Below, one piece after another: positions 25,267 to 35,082 of a stretch of DNA of 64,000 nucleotides. Numbering within the stretch: the first letter of the stretch is position 1; each line of letters opens with the position of its first letter. The stretch covers positions 62,001 to 126,000 of the forward strand of contig NZ_NFHG01000002.1 in assembly GCF_002159265.1 (NCBI RefSeq), in the 5' to 3' direction. Origin of the DNA: Flavonifractor sp. An82. GTDB lineage: Bacteria; Bacillota; Clostridia; Oscillospirales; Oscillospiraceae. A program made the translations under genes and the position numbers. The notes beneath the pieces are model-generated. The model worked only from the letters and a program-made list of their open reading frames with translations. It was not told where the DNA came from and searched no databases.

Positions 25267-27705
25267 ATGGCACAAAGAAAAAGAGGCAACCGCATTGTTC
25301 GGCAGCGGCCGGACCGGCGCGCCAACCGTACCATTTTGATCCGCAGCCTGTTTTTGATGGCCATCTTTGGACTGCTGGCCTTTATTCCGCTGTTTGTCAA
25401 GCTCTGGCAGATCCAGATCAGCCAGCACGACTACTATCAGGACCTGGCGGTCAAGCAGCAGACTCGGGACAGCACCGTCACCGCCAACCGGGGCACCATC
25501 TACGACAGCAAGGGTGAAGTGCTGGCCATGAGCGCCACGGTGTATGACGTGCAGCTCTCCCCCCGGGACCTGCAGGAGACCCTGGAGACCTACCAGGAGA
25601 AAGTGGAGAAGGCCCAGGAGGATGGCGGAAAGCTGCCAGACTACCCGGAGCCCACCGACCAGTTTATTGCCGAGAACCTGGCTGCTATTCTGGACCTGGA
25701 GGTGGACGACGTGCTGGACCACCTGCAGAATAAAAACTCCCAGTACGAGATCATCAAAAAGAAGATCGAGCCGGAGGAGTCGGAGGCGGTCCAGGAGTTT
25801 ATCACCGAGAACCACCTGTCCCACGGCATCTATCTGATGCCCACCAGCAAGCGGTACTACCCCAAGGGCAGTCTGGCCGCCCAGGTGGTGGGCTGGGTCA
25901 ACCCCAACCTGGATAATCAGGGCGCCTACGGCCTGGAGGCCCAGTTCGAGAGTATCCTCTCCGGCCAGACCGGCCGGGTGGTCACCGCCAAGGACGGCGT
26001 GGGTACCGAGCTGCTCTACCGGTTTGAGGACTACTACGACGCCACCGATGGCAGCAACCTGACCCTCACCATTGATTCCACCATCCAGTCCTACTGTGAG
26101 AGCATCCTCCAGGAGGGCGTGGAGCAGTTTGAGGTCCAGAATGGCGGCTTCTGTATCGCCATGGACCCCAACACCGGTGCCATCCTAGGCTGGGCCAACT
26201 CCCCCAGCTTTGACCCCAACGATCCCTGGGACGTCAGCGACCCGGTGCTCCTCCAGTATCTGGAGGACATCAAGAGCGGGGAATATACCAAGGAGGAGGC
26301 CTACCAGAAGGCTCTGGCGGAGGGTGCCTCCACCGAGGAGGCCTACGAGGATGCGGTGAGCGCGGCGGAGACCGAGGTTCTCACCACCCAGTGGACCAAC
26401 CGTGCTGTGCGCCTGTCCTATGAGCCAGGCTCCACCTTCAAGTGTATGGTGCTGGCTGCCGCCCTGGAAGAGGGCGTGGTCAGCGAGAGCGACCATTTCT
26501 ACTGCTCCGGCAGCGTGGCGGTGGAGGGCTGGAACGGCCCTCCCATCCGCTGCTCCGACCGGGACGGTCACGGAGATCAGGATCTGGCCAAGGCTGTGGC
26601 CAACTCCTGTAACCCGGCCTTCATCGCCATCGGCCAGAAGCTGGGAGCGGAGAAATTCTATGACTATCTGGAGGACTTCGGCTTCCTGGAGCCCACCAAC
26701 ATCGACATGCAGGGCGAGCCTACCGGCGGCGGCCAGATCATCTGGAGTCGGGAGTCCTTCACCAACGTGAACCTGGCAACTGCTTCCTTCGGTCAGCGCT
26801 TCCAGGTCACCCCCCTGCAGCTCATCACCGCCGCCTCCTCCGTGGTCAACGGCGGTCACCTGATGCAGCCCTACGTAGTGAGCCAGATCACCGATGCCGA
26901 CGGCAATGTGCTCCAGCACACCGAGCCCACCGAGGTGCGCCAGGTCATCAGCGAGCAGACCAGCGAGCGGTGTCGGGCCATTCTGGAGAAGGTGGTGGAC
27001 GGCGGCACCGGTAAGAACGCCGCCGTGGAGGGCTACCGCATCGGCGGCAAGACCGGCTCCTCCGAGACCACCGAGGACGACCGCACCATCGTCTCCTTCC
27101 TGGGCTTTGCCCCGGCGGACGATCCCCAAGTGGTCATCCTGCTGGCCTACGATAATCCCAAGCCCGCCTATCCCGGCGGCAATACCACCGCAGGTGGCTG
27201 GTACATCAGCGGCGGCAACATGGCGGCCATCAAGGCCGGCGAGCTGTTGGAGAAGATCCTGGACTATCTGGGCGTGGAGAAGAGCTACTCCGCCACCGCA
27301 GACGTGCTGGTGCCCAACCTGACCGGCCTCAATCTGGCGGACGCCACCTCCGCGCTGAAGAAGAACAATCTCTCCATCCGGGTGGTGGGCGACGGCGATA
27401 CCGTCACCGGCCAGATCCCCGCCAACGGGGCCTCCATCCCCGGCGGCAGCGAAGTGGTGGTCTACATGGGGGCTGAAGTGCCCACCGACCAGGTCACAGT
27501 GCCCAACCTGGACGGCCTGAGTATGGATCAGGCCAAGGAGAAGCTGTCGGCCCTGGGCCTCTACCTGAAAGCCACCGGCGCCACCGAGTATGGCGCCAAC
27601 CTGGTGGCCTACGATCAATCCATCGCAGCCGGCACCAGCGTGGACCGGGGTACCACCATTGAGGTGCGCTTCACCGACTCCACGGCCAGCGGCGCAGGCC
27701 TGTAA
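25267..27705 (+). CDS. spoVD: Class B penicillin-binding protein with PASTA domains (FtsI/SpoVD)
   Basis: This 812-residue transpeptidase has an N-terminal membrane anchor (about 27-48), a dimerisation domain, and a transpeptidase domain with SxxK as STFK in YEPGSTFKCM, SxN in ANSCNP and KTG in GGKTGSS. Two PASTA domains follow (about 680-745 and 747-810). It crosslinks septal or spore-cortex peptidoglycan. Only one such gene is in the cluster, so whether it is the division FtsI or sporulation SpoVD cannot be decided from sequence alone. ATG 25267 follows GCGAGGTGAG. Confidence 0.9.
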   Translation: MAQRKRGNRIVRQRPDRRANRTILIRSLFLMAIFGLLAFIPLFVKLWQIQISQHDYYQDLAVKQQTRDSTVTANRGTIYDSKGEVLAMSATVYDVQLSPRDLQETLETYQEKVEKAQEDGGKLPDYPEPTDQFIAENLAAILDLEVDDVLDHLQNKNSQYEIIKKKIEPEESEAVQEFITENHLSHGIYLMPTSKRYYPKGSLAAQVVGWVNPNLDNQGAYGLEAQFESILSGQTGRVVTAKDGVGTELLYRFEDYYDATDGSNLTLTIDSTIQSYCESILQEGVEQFEVQNGGFCIAMDPNTGAILGWANSPSFDPNDPWDVSDPVLLQYLEDIKSGEYTKEEAYQKALAEGASTEEAYEDAVSAAETEVLTTQWTNRAVRLSYEPGSTFKCMVLAAALEEGVVSESDHFYCSGSVAVEGWNGPPIRCSDRDGHGDQDLAKAVANSCNPAFIAIGQKLGAEKFYDYLEDFGFLEPTNIDMQGEPTGGGQIIWSRESFTNVNLATASFGQRFQVTPLQLITAASSVVNGGHLMQPYVVSQITDADGNVLQHTEPTEVRQVISEQTSERCRAILEKVVDGGTGKNAAVEGYRIGGKTGSSETTEDDRTIVSFLGFAPADDPQVVILLAYDNPKPAYPGGNTTAGGWYISGGNMAAIKAGELLEKILDYLGVEKSYSATADVLVPNLTGLNLADATSALKKNNLSIRVVGDGDTVTGQIPANGASIPGGSEVVVYMGAEVPTDQVTVPNLDGLSMDQAKEKLSALGLYLKATGATEYGANLVAYDQSIAAGTSVDRGTTIEVRFTDSTASGAGL

Positions 27706-27728
27706 CACGCAGAAAGCGGGGTGTGTGC

Positions 27729-29192
27729 ATGAAGCTGAATGACGTGCTGGCGGGCGTGCCCCTCACGTCTGGGAACATCCAGGATGTGGAAATTACCGGC
27801 GTATGCTACGACACCCGAACCATGAGCCCCGGCTGTCTCTTTGTGGCGCTGCCGGGCTACAAGACCGACGGACATAAATTTATTCAAACTGCTCTGGAAC
27901 GGGGGGCGGCGGCAGTGCTCTGCCGCCGCCCCCCGGAGAGGGAGGGGCCCTGGCTGACCACTCCCGATCCCCGGGCGGCTCTGGCCATGGCTTCTGCCAA
28001 CTGGTTTGACCATCCGGCCAGGGAGCTGACGGTGCTGGCAGTCACCGGCACCAACGGCAAGACCACCACCACCTACCTCCTTAAAGCCATGCTGGAGGGG
28101 GTGCTGGGAGCCAAGGTGGGGCTCATCGGTACCAATCAGAATATGATCGGCGACCAGGTTTTGCCCGCCCACCGTACCACCCCGGAGTCCTGGGAGGTAC
28201 AGCATCTGCTGCGGCAGATGGCGGACGCCGGGTGCAGCCATGTGGTGATGGAGGCATCCTCCCACGCCCTGGTTCTCCATCGCCTGGATGGCATCCGTTT
28301 TGCGGCGGGCATCTTCACCAACCTGACTCAGGATCATCTGGATTTCCACCGCACTATGGAGGCCTACCGTCAGGCCAAGGGACTGCTGTTCCGCCAGTGT
28401 GACCGGGCGGTGCTCAACCTGGACGATGAGGCGGGTCGGTACTATGCCGATACCGTTCCCTGCCCAGCCTTTACCTATTCCGAGTGCCGGGACGAGGCGG
28501 ACCTCACCGCCAAGAACCTGCGGCTCTTTCCCGACCGGGTGGAGTTTGAGGCGGTGACCATGGACGCCATTGCCCGGATCAAATTGCCCATTCCCGGCGG
28601 ATTTACCATCTACAACGCTCTGGGCGTCATCTCCTGCGGCCTGACTCTGGGTCTGCCCCTGGGGCAGATCGCAGCTGCTTTGGCCCGCGCCAGGGGGGTG
28701 AAGGGCCGCATTGAGGTGGTCCCTGTCCCGGCAGACTACACGGTGCTCATCGACTACGCCCACACCCCGGATGCCCTGGAGAATATCCTCACAACGGTCC
28801 GGGATTTTACAAAGGGGCGGGTGATCTGCCTCTTTGGCTGCGGCGGGGACCGGGACCGGTCCAAGCGGCCCCAAATGGGAGCCATTGCCGGACAGCTGGC
28901 CGACGTGGCGGTGGTGACCTCTGACAACCCCCGTACAGAGGAGCCGGAGGCCATCATCCGGGATGTCTTGGCCGGCATGGCGGGCACTCAGGCCCAGCGA
29001 CATGTGGAGCCTGACCGCAGAAAGGCCATCTCCCTGGCCCTCTCCCTTGCCCGGACGGGAGATACGGTGGTGCTGGCAGGAAAGGGCCACGAGACCTACC
29101 AGGAGATCAACGGTGTGGAGCACCATCTGGACGAACGGGAGGAAGTGGCGGCCTTTTTTGCAAAAGCAGGGAGCAAGTTTGTTGCATTTTAG
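27729..29192 (+). CDS. murE: UDP-MurNAc-tripeptide synthetase MurE
   Basis: This 487-residue Mur ligase shows the P-loop GTNGKTTTTYLL, DYAHTPDALENIL and the DNPR motif in VTSDNPRTEEP. DNPR marks enzymes adding meso-diaminopimelate rather than lysine, so the cell wall is probably A1-gamma type. ATG 27729 was preferred over GTG 27723. It is followed directly by mraY; the usual murF between them is absent. Confidence 0.95.
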   Translation: MKLNDVLAGVPLTSGNIQDVEITGVCYDTRTMSPGCLFVALPGYKTDGHKFIQTALERGAAAVLCRRPPEREGPWLTTPDPRAALAMASANWFDHPARELTVLAVTGTNGKTTTTYLLKAMLEGVLGAKVGLIGTNQNMIGDQVLPAHRTTPESWEVQHLLRQMADAGCSHVVMEASSHALVLHRLDGIRFAAGIFTNLTQDHLDFHRTMEAYRQAKGLLFRQCDRAVLNLDDEAGRYYADTVPCPAFTYSECRDEADLTAKNLRLFPDRVEFEAVTMDAIARIKLPIPGGFTIYNALGVISCGLTLGLPLGQIAAALARARGVKGRIEVVPVPADYTVLIDYAHTPDALENILTTVRDFTKGRVICLFGCGGDRDRSKRPQMGAIAGQLADVAVVTSDNPRTEEPEAIIRDVLAGMAGTQAQRHVEPDRRKAISLALSLARTGDTVVLAGKGHETYQEINGVEHHLDEREEVAAFFAKAGSKFVAF

Positions 29193-29287
29193 AGTGGAAA
29201 CCCGTGGCGGTCTGTGATAAAATACCACGTTGGTCCATTGATGCGGACAAAAATCGAGCTGTAAGAGGCTTTGGAGGTTCAAAAGAG

Positions 29288-30268
29288 ATGTTGAGGATCG
29301 TCATCAGCTGCCTGATCGGGTTCGTGGTGGCCGCCCTGGCGGGGCGGATCCTGATCCCCGTGCTGCGGAGCATGAAGGCCGGCCAGTCCATCAAGGAGAT
29401 CGGCCCCACCTGGCACATGTCCAAACAGGGCACCCCCACCATGGGCGGGCTCATGTTCATCATTGCCGCCATCGTGGCGGTAGCCGCCCTGGGCTGGCAG
29501 GATTTTGCCGCCGGAACCTTCGGCGGCGGCTTTGTACTGGTGTTTGCCCTGGTGTTCGGTGTTATCGGCTACATTGACGACTATTTTAAGGTGAAAAAGC
29601 ACGAGAATACCGGTCTGACCGCCCCCCAGAAGTTTATTCTTCAGCTGGCGGCGGCCATTCTGTTCACCGTGCTTATGCGCAATTTCGGCTACCTGACCCC
29701 GGATCTGTATATCCCCTTCTTCAATGTGACCCTGTCGGTGCCCTGGCCCCTGTACATGGTCTTTGCCGCTTTCGTTATGGTGGGCTGCGTCAATGCCGTC
29801 AACATCACCGACGGCATCGACGGCCTGGCCAGCGGCGTTACCATGCCGGTGATGCTCTTCTTTACCGCTGTGGCCTGCTGGTGGGGACACTATGAGCTGG
29901 GCATCTTCTCCGCCGCCCTGCTGGGCGGCCTGGCCGGATTTTTGATCTACAACTTCCATCCGGCCAAGGTGTTTATGGGTGATACCGGCTCCCTCTTCCT
30001 GGGGGGCGCGGTGTGCGGCCTGGCCTTTGCCCTGGATATTCCCCTGGTGCTCATCCTGGTGGGAATCATCTACATTGCGGAGACTCTGTCTGATATTATA
30101 CAGGTTGGATACTTCAAACTCACCCACGGCAAGCGGATCTTCCGCATGGCCCCCCTGCATCACCACCTGGAGATGGGCGGCTGGAGCGAAGTGAAGCTGT
30201 TCTGCGTCTTCACCGGGATCACCCTGGTGATGTGCGCGCTGGCGTTCTGGGGGGTCATGTACCGCTGA
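29288..30268 (+). CDS. mraY: Phospho-MurNAc-pentapeptide transferase MraY
   Basis: This 326-residue integral membrane enzyme makes lipid I on undecaprenyl phosphate. Motifs seen are GTPTMGGL, GYIDDYFKV (catalytic Asp pair), NAVNITDGIDGLA, FMGDTGSL and the MAPLHHHLE loop. ATG 29288 follows TTTGGAGGTTC at good spacing. Confidence 0.97.
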   Translation: MLRIVISCLIGFVVAALAGRILIPVLRSMKAGQSIKEIGPTWHMSKQGTPTMGGLMFIIAAIVAVAALGWQDFAAGTFGGGFVLVFALVFGVIGYIDDYFKVKKHENTGLTAPQKFILQLAAAILFTVLMRNFGYLTPDLYIPFFNVTLSVPWPLYMVFAAFVMVGCVNAVNITDGIDGLASGVTMPVMLFFTAVACWWGHYELGIFSAALLGGLAGFLIYNFHPAKVFMGDTGSLFLGGAVCGLAFALDIPLVLILVGIIYIAETLSDIIQVGYFKLTHGKRIFRMAPLHHHLEMGGWSEVKLFCVFTGITLVMCALAFWGVMYR

Positions 30269-30304
30269 GGACGAAGTACCACCCGGTAAGGAGGTGACGC
30301 TGCC

Positions 30305-31516
30305 ATGAAAAAACGCAGACGGGACCTGACGGTCATGCAGCAGCTGGCCCGGGGCCCCATTGATATTCCCTTTCTGATGCTGGTGGTGATTCTCACCGTC
30401 ATCGGCGTCATCATGGTGTTTTCTGCCTCCTATCCCACTGCCATGAACGAGGGGCTCAGCCCCACCAACTACTTTTTCAAGCAGGCCACCTTCGGCGGCG
30501 TGGGTCTGGTGGCCATGTATCTGATCTCCAAGATCAACTACCAGACCTTCCGGGGCCTGTCCGTCTTTGTGCTGGCCATCTCCATTATCCTGCTGGTGCT
30601 GGTTATCCCCTTCGGCTACGGCCGGAGCACCGTGGGCGCCCAGCGGTGGATCAGCCTGCCCATCATCGGCGGCTTCCAGCCCTCGGAGATTGCCAAGGTG
30701 GGCGTCATTATGTATTTTGCCGCCCGCCTGTCCAAGCGCAACACCGAAAAGCACAAGCGCCTGCCCCCCCGCCATCCCCTCAGCGGCCTCTATGCCTGGC
30801 TGGATGAGAAGGGAGTGCTGGAGCCCATCCCTTACTTTGTGGTTCTGGGTCTGGTGGCTATTCTCATGCTGATGGAGCCCCATATGTCGGGTACCATTCT
30901 GGTGCTGATGGGGGGCGCGTCGGTGCTCTTTGCCGCCGGCATCCGATTGTACTGGTTCATCGGCGGCGGTACCGCTGCCGCAGCCGGACTGTTTTTTATT
31001 ATGACCCAGACCAGCTACATGGCCACCCGTCTGGCCATCTGGAAGGATCCCTGGAACGACGGTATGAACGGTCGGGGCAGCGGCTTCCAGACCATTCAGT
31101 CCCTGTACGCCATCGGCTCCGGCGGCCTGCTGGGCGTGGGCCTGGGAAAGAGCCGCCAGAAATTCCTCTACCTGCCCGAGTCGGAGAACGACTACATCTT
31201 TTCCATCGTCTGCGAGGAGCTGGGCTTCATCGGGGCGGCCATCATCATCCTGCTCTTTGTGCTGCTGATCATCCGGGGCTATTGGATTGCTGTCCATGCC
31301 CGGGACCGGTTCGGCGCTCTGCTGGTGGTGGGTATCACCACCCTGACGGCGGTGCAGGTCTTCCTGAACATCGCCGTGGTCACCAACCTGATCCCCTCCA
31401 CCGGTATCTCTCTGCCCTTCTTCAGCTACGGCGGTACGGCATTGATGATCCAGCTGGGCGAGATGGGAATGGTACTATCAGTCTCAAGACAGATCCCAGC
31501 GCCCAAACAAGAATAG
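30305..31516 (+). CDS. ftsW: FtsW-type lipid II polymerase
   Basis: This 403-residue SEDS protein has about ten transmembrane helices. It carries QPSEIAKVGVIMY, the catalytic-region PHMSGTILVL, and the signature ESENDYIFSIVCEELGFIG (split here across 275-300), ending with ISLPFFSYGGTALM. SEDS proteins polymerise glycan strands with a class B penicillin-binding protein, encoded three genes upstream. Confidence 0.95.
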   Translation: MKKRRRDLTVMQQLARGPIDIPFLMLVVILTVIGVIMVFSASYPTAMNEGLSPTNYFFKQATFGGVGLVAMYLISKINYQTFRGLSVFVLAISIILLVLVIPFGYGRSTVGAQRWISLPIIGGFQPSEIAKVGVIMYFAARLSKRNTEKHKRLPPRHPLSGLYAWLDEKGVLEPIPYFVVLGLVAILMLMEPHMSGTILVLMGGASVLFAAGIRLYWFIGGGTAAAAGLFFIMTQTSYMATRLAIWKDPWNDGMNGRGSGFQTIQSLYAIGSGGLLGVGLGKSRQKFLYLPESENDYIFSIVCEELGFIGAAIIILLFVLLIIRGYWIAVHARDRFGALLVVGITTLTAVQVFLNIAVVTNLIPSTGISLPFFSYGGTALMIQLGEMGMVLSVSRQIPAPKQE

Positions 31517-31542
31517 TGCGATTGCAGGAGGGAAATGGGCAA

Positions 31543-32676
31543 ATGAAGATACTCTTTACCTGTGGCGGTACCGCGGGACATGTGAATCCGGCGGTGGCTC
31601 TGGCCCAGATGTTCCAGGCCCGTAATCCGGGCTGCCAGGTGCTCTTTGTGGGCGCTGACGGCGGCATGGAGACCCGCCTGGTGCCCAAGGAGGGCTATGA
31701 GATCCAGACGGTGACCATCACCAACTTCCAGCGGTCCCTCACCCCGGCGGCCATCGTCCACAATGTGAAAACCCTGCTGAACATGAACAAATCCAAGAAG
31801 CAGGCCAACGCCATTCTGGACCGGTTCCGGCCCGACCTGGTGGTGGGTACCGGCGGCTATGCCTCCTACCCCGTGGTCAACGCGGCGGCCGCCCGGGGCA
31901 TCCCCACTGCCGTCCACGAGTCCAACGCCGTCCCCGGTCTCACCACCAAGACCCTGTCCAAGGTGGTGGACGTGGTGATGGTGGGCTTTGAGGAGAGCCG
32001 GAACCACTACGACGATCCCTCCAAGGTGGTGGTCACCGGTACTCCGGTGCGGGAGGACTTCTTCCGCTACAACCGGAAGGAGGCCCGGGAGAAGCTGGGC
32101 TTTACCGATGACCGGCCCCTGGTGGTGTCGGTGTGGGGCAGCCTGGGCGCCAAGGTGATGAACGAGCAGATTACCGACTGTATCATCCGGGAGTGCCGGG
32201 CGGGCGCTCCCTGGCGGCACATCCACGGCGCGGGCCGCAACTATGAGCAGGTGCTCTCCTCCCTGAAGGAGGGGGGCGTGGACCTGGCCCAGTATCCCGG
32301 CGTGGAGGTGCGGCAGTATATCTATGATATGCCCCTGGTGATGGCGGCAGCCGACCTGGTGCTCTGCCGGGCGGGAGCCTCCACCATCGCGGAGCTCACC
32401 GCCATTGCCCGTCCGGCGGTGCTGGTGCCCTCCCCCAATGTGGTGGCTGACCACCAGACCAAGAACGCCCGGGTGCTGGCCAACGCCGGCGGCGCGGTGC
32501 TGCTGCCCGAGAGCGAGTCCAGCGGCGAGAAGCTCCATGCGCTGGTGGGCCAGCTGCTGGACGATCCTGACCGCCGGGAGCGCATGGGCCGCGCCCTGCG
32601 GGAGATGGGGTCTCCCGACGCGGCGGAGAAAATTTACCAGACTCTGAAGGAATTGCTGGAAAAGCGGGCAAAATGA
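31543..32676 (+). CDS. murG: UDP-GlcNAc:lipid I GlcNAc transferase MurG
   Basis: This 377-residue GT28 glycosyltransferase makes lipid II. N-terminal MKILFTCGGTAGHVNPA, the middle VVGTGGYASYPV and HESNAVPGLT, and the sugar-nucleotide site CRAGASTIAEL are visible. ATG 31543 follows AGGAGGGAAATG; the frame is open to 31282 but only inside ftsW. Confidence 0.96.
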   Translation: MKILFTCGGTAGHVNPAVALAQMFQARNPGCQVLFVGADGGMETRLVPKEGYEIQTVTITNFQRSLTPAAIVHNVKTLLNMNKSKKQANAILDRFRPDLVVGTGGYASYPVVNAAAARGIPTAVHESNAVPGLTTKTLSKVVDVVMVGFEESRNHYDDPSKVVVTGTPVREDFFRYNRKEAREKLGFTDDRPLVVSVWGSLGAKVMNEQITDCIIRECRAGAPWRHIHGAGRNYEQVLSSLKEGGVDLAQYPGVEVRQYIYDMPLVMAAADLVLCRAGASTIAELTAIARPAVLVPSPNVVADHQTKNARVLANAGGAVLLPESESSGEKLHALVGQLLDDPDRRERMGRALREMGSPDAAEKIYQTLKELLEKRAK

Positions 32677-32739
32677 ACCGGCCTTCCATCAAACGCATAG
32701 GATGGCGTACATAAATCCTGAATGCGGAGGATGGAAGCT

Positions 32740-33987
32740 ATGAGTGCATATGTAATTGCGGGTGGGCGGGCGCTGGACGGCTCTGTGCAGATCCATGGGG
32801 CCAAAAACAGCGTCCTGCCCATTCTGGCGGCCTGCCTGCTGGCCCCGGGGGCCTGTGTGATCCAAAATTGTCCCCGCCTGTCCGATGTGGAGGCGTCTTT
32901 GGCCATTTTGCGCCACCTGGGCTGCCGCGCGGAGCGGCAGGGGGAGGCGGTGGTGGTGGATGCCTCCGCGCCCACTCGCTTTGACGTGCCCGACCGGCTG
33001 ATGCGGGAGATGCGCTCCTCCGTCATCTTTCTGGGGGCCATTTTGGGGCGGATGGGACAGGCACGGCTGTGCGCCCCCGGGGGCTGCGAGCTGGGGCCCC
33101 GGCCCATCGACCTCCATCTGGCCGCCATTCGTGCCCTGGGGGGCACGGTGGAGGAGCAGGGCGGGAGCCTGTTCTGCCAGGGGCAGCTCCAGGGTGCGGA
33201 TATCGTGCTCTCTCTGCCCAGCGTGGGGGCCACCGAGAACGCCATGCTGGCGGCGGTGTGCGCCCAGGGTACCACCACCATCACCAACGCAGCCCGGGAG
33301 CCGGAGATCGTGGACCTCCAGGGCTTTTTGCAGGCCCTGGGAGCCAATGTCCGGGGGGCGGGCAGCTCGGTCATCACCGTGGAGGGGGGAACCCCGCTCC
33401 ACGGCGGGTCCTACCGGGTGATGGGGGACCGGATCGTGGCCGCTACTTACCTGACTGCCGTTGCGGCGGCTGGGGGCAGTGTGGAGGTCACCGGTGTGGA
33501 CTGGCGCACCCTGTCCACGGTGACGGCGGTACTGAAGGAGGCCGGTTGTCAGGTCACCAGCGGCGCAGACCGGATCTTTCTCAGGACAGAGGGGCCCCTG
33601 AAGGGGGTACGCCCGGTGCGTACCGCACCCTACCCCGGTTTTCCTACCGATGCCCAGGCCCCGCTGATGGCGGCCCTGGCGGGGGGCACCGGCTGCACCG
33701 TCTTTGTGGAAAATATGTTTGAGAGCCGCTACCGCCATGTGGATGAGCTGATCCGCATGGGGGCGGATATCCGAGTGGAAGGCCGGGTGGCCGTGGTGTA
33801 CGGCGTCTCCCGGCTCCACGGCGCTCCGGTGATGGCCACCGACCTGCGGGGGGGAGCCGCCCTGGTGGTGGCCGCCTTGGGGGCCGAGGGAAGCAGCACT
33901 GTCACCGGCCTGCACCACATCGACCGGGGCTACCAGTCCCTGGAGTATGATTTGCAATGTCTGGGGGCCAGCATCCGGCGGGTGTAG
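32740..33987 (+). CDS. murA: UDP-GlcNAc 1-carboxyvinyltransferase MurA
   Basis: This 415-residue enzyme catalyses the first committed step of peptidoglycan synthesis. HGAKNSVLP holds the conserved Lys-Asn pair, and CAPGGCELGPRPIDLH holds the catalytic Cys at about residue 116, the fosfomycin target. ATG 32740 follows GCGGAGGATGG. Finding murA rather than murB or murD between murG and ftsQ is a Firmicutes variant of the cluster. Confidence 0.95.
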   Translation: MSAYVIAGGRALDGSVQIHGAKNSVLPILAACLLAPGACVIQNCPRLSDVEASLAILRHLGCRAERQGEAVVVDASAPTRFDVPDRLMREMRSSVIFLGAILGRMGQARLCAPGGCELGPRPIDLHLAAIRALGGTVEEQGGSLFCQGQLQGADIVLSLPSVGATENAMLAAVCAQGTTTITNAAREPEIVDLQGFLQALGANVRGAGSSVITVEGGTPLHGGSYRVMGDRIVAATYLTAVAAAGGSVEVTGVDWRTLSTVTAVLKEAGCQVTSGADRIFLRTEGPLKGVRPVRTAPYPGFPTDAQAPLMAALAGGTGCTVFVENMFESRYRHVDELIRMGADIRVEGRVAVVYGVSRLHGAPVMATDLRGGAALVVAALGAEGSSTVTGLHHIDRGYQSLEYDLQCLGASIRRV

Positions 33988-34076
33988 GGCAAGTTTGAGA
34001 AAATCGTAAGAATTTCTTAGCAAACAATCAACCATTCCGTGCGAGGATAGAGAAAAAAGGACAGGAGATCGACGCA

Positions 34077-35066
34077 ATGGCGGCAAGACGAAACAGAAGA
34101 GGACGGCGGCGAAACAGAGGGCGCTTCGGCGGCCTCTATAAGCTGCTGTCCATTCTGCTCATCTTTGCCGCCATTTTGATGGGCTGCATCATTTTCTTCC
34201 GGGTAAATACTATGGTGGTGACGGGCAACTCCCGCTACAGCCAGGAGGAGATCATCGCCGCCGCCGGCGTGGAGCAGGGGGACAACCTGTTTACCCTGAA
34301 CAAGTACCAGATCGCCGACCGTATTCTCACCCAGCTGCCCTATGTGGACGACGTGACCATCAGCCGCAAGCTGCCCGACACCCTGATCTTTGAGGTGGCC
34401 GAGAGCAGCGGTGTGGCCTGGGTGGAGAGCGGCGGCTCCTATTGGCTGATCAACAGCAACTGCAAGGTGCTGGAGATGGGAGATGCTTCCCTGGTCCAGG
34501 GCAAGCCCCAGCTGCTGGGCATCACGCCGGAGAATCCCACGGTGGGCAACACCCTGACCGTGGCTCCCGAGCAGCAGAACAAGCTGGAGCGGCTTCAGGC
34601 CTTCCTGAAGGCCATCCAGGCTCGGGTCATGACAGGCAGCCTCAGCGCCTTTATCGACCTCACCGCCGACAACGAGCTCCGCTTTGGCTACGGCGCCAAC
34701 CTGACGGTGGTGTTTCCCATGAACGGGGATTTTGACGACGCCACCTACGAGCTCAAGCGCACCCTGGAGACCATGGATGAGCGGGGGATCACCCGTACCG
34801 GCACGCTGGATCTGAACTATGAGAGCCGGGAGGTCCATCTGCTGCCCGACCGCTGGCTGCCCGAGGGATGGAGCCCTGTGGAGGCTCCCGTTGAGCCCAC
34901 CGAGCCCACCCAGCAGCCGGAGGCATCCGGCGGGGAGACGGAGAGCGCGGAGGGTACGGAGCCCAATGAGGGCGGGGAGGCACCGGAGACCTCTCAGAGC
35001 CCGGCTTCGCCAGACCCCTCCCATACGCCCACGGTGCCCGAGCAGGCCCCGGAGCAGGCGGAGTAA
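34077..35066 (+). CDS. ftsQ: Cell division protein FtsQ/DivIB
   Basis: This 329-residue bitopic protein has an Arg-rich cytoplasmic tail, one transmembrane helix (about 21-43) and a POTRA domain (MVVTGNSRYSQEEI, about 46-115). A C-terminal Pro/Glu/Thr-rich disordered tail (about 270-329) is longer than usual. FtsQ/DivIB scaffolds the septal complex with FtsL. The start follows GGACAGGAGATC. Confidence 0.9.
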   Translation: MAARRNRRGRRRNRGRFGGLYKLLSILLIFAAILMGCIIFFRVNTMVVTGNSRYSQEEIIAAAGVEQGDNLFTLNKYQIADRILTQLPYVDDVTISRKLPDTLIFEVAESSGVAWVESGGSYWLINSNCKVLEMGDASLVQGKPQLLGITPENPTVGNTLTVAPEQQNKLERLQAFLKAIQARVMTGSLSAFIDLTADNELRFGYGANLTVVFPMNGDFDDATYELKRTLETMDERGITRTGTLDLNYESREVHLLPDRWLPEGWSPVEAPVEPTEPTQQPEASGGETESAEGTEPNEGGEAPETSQSPASPDPSHTPTVPEQAPEQAE

Positions 35067-35082
35067 GAACAAGGAGAATTTC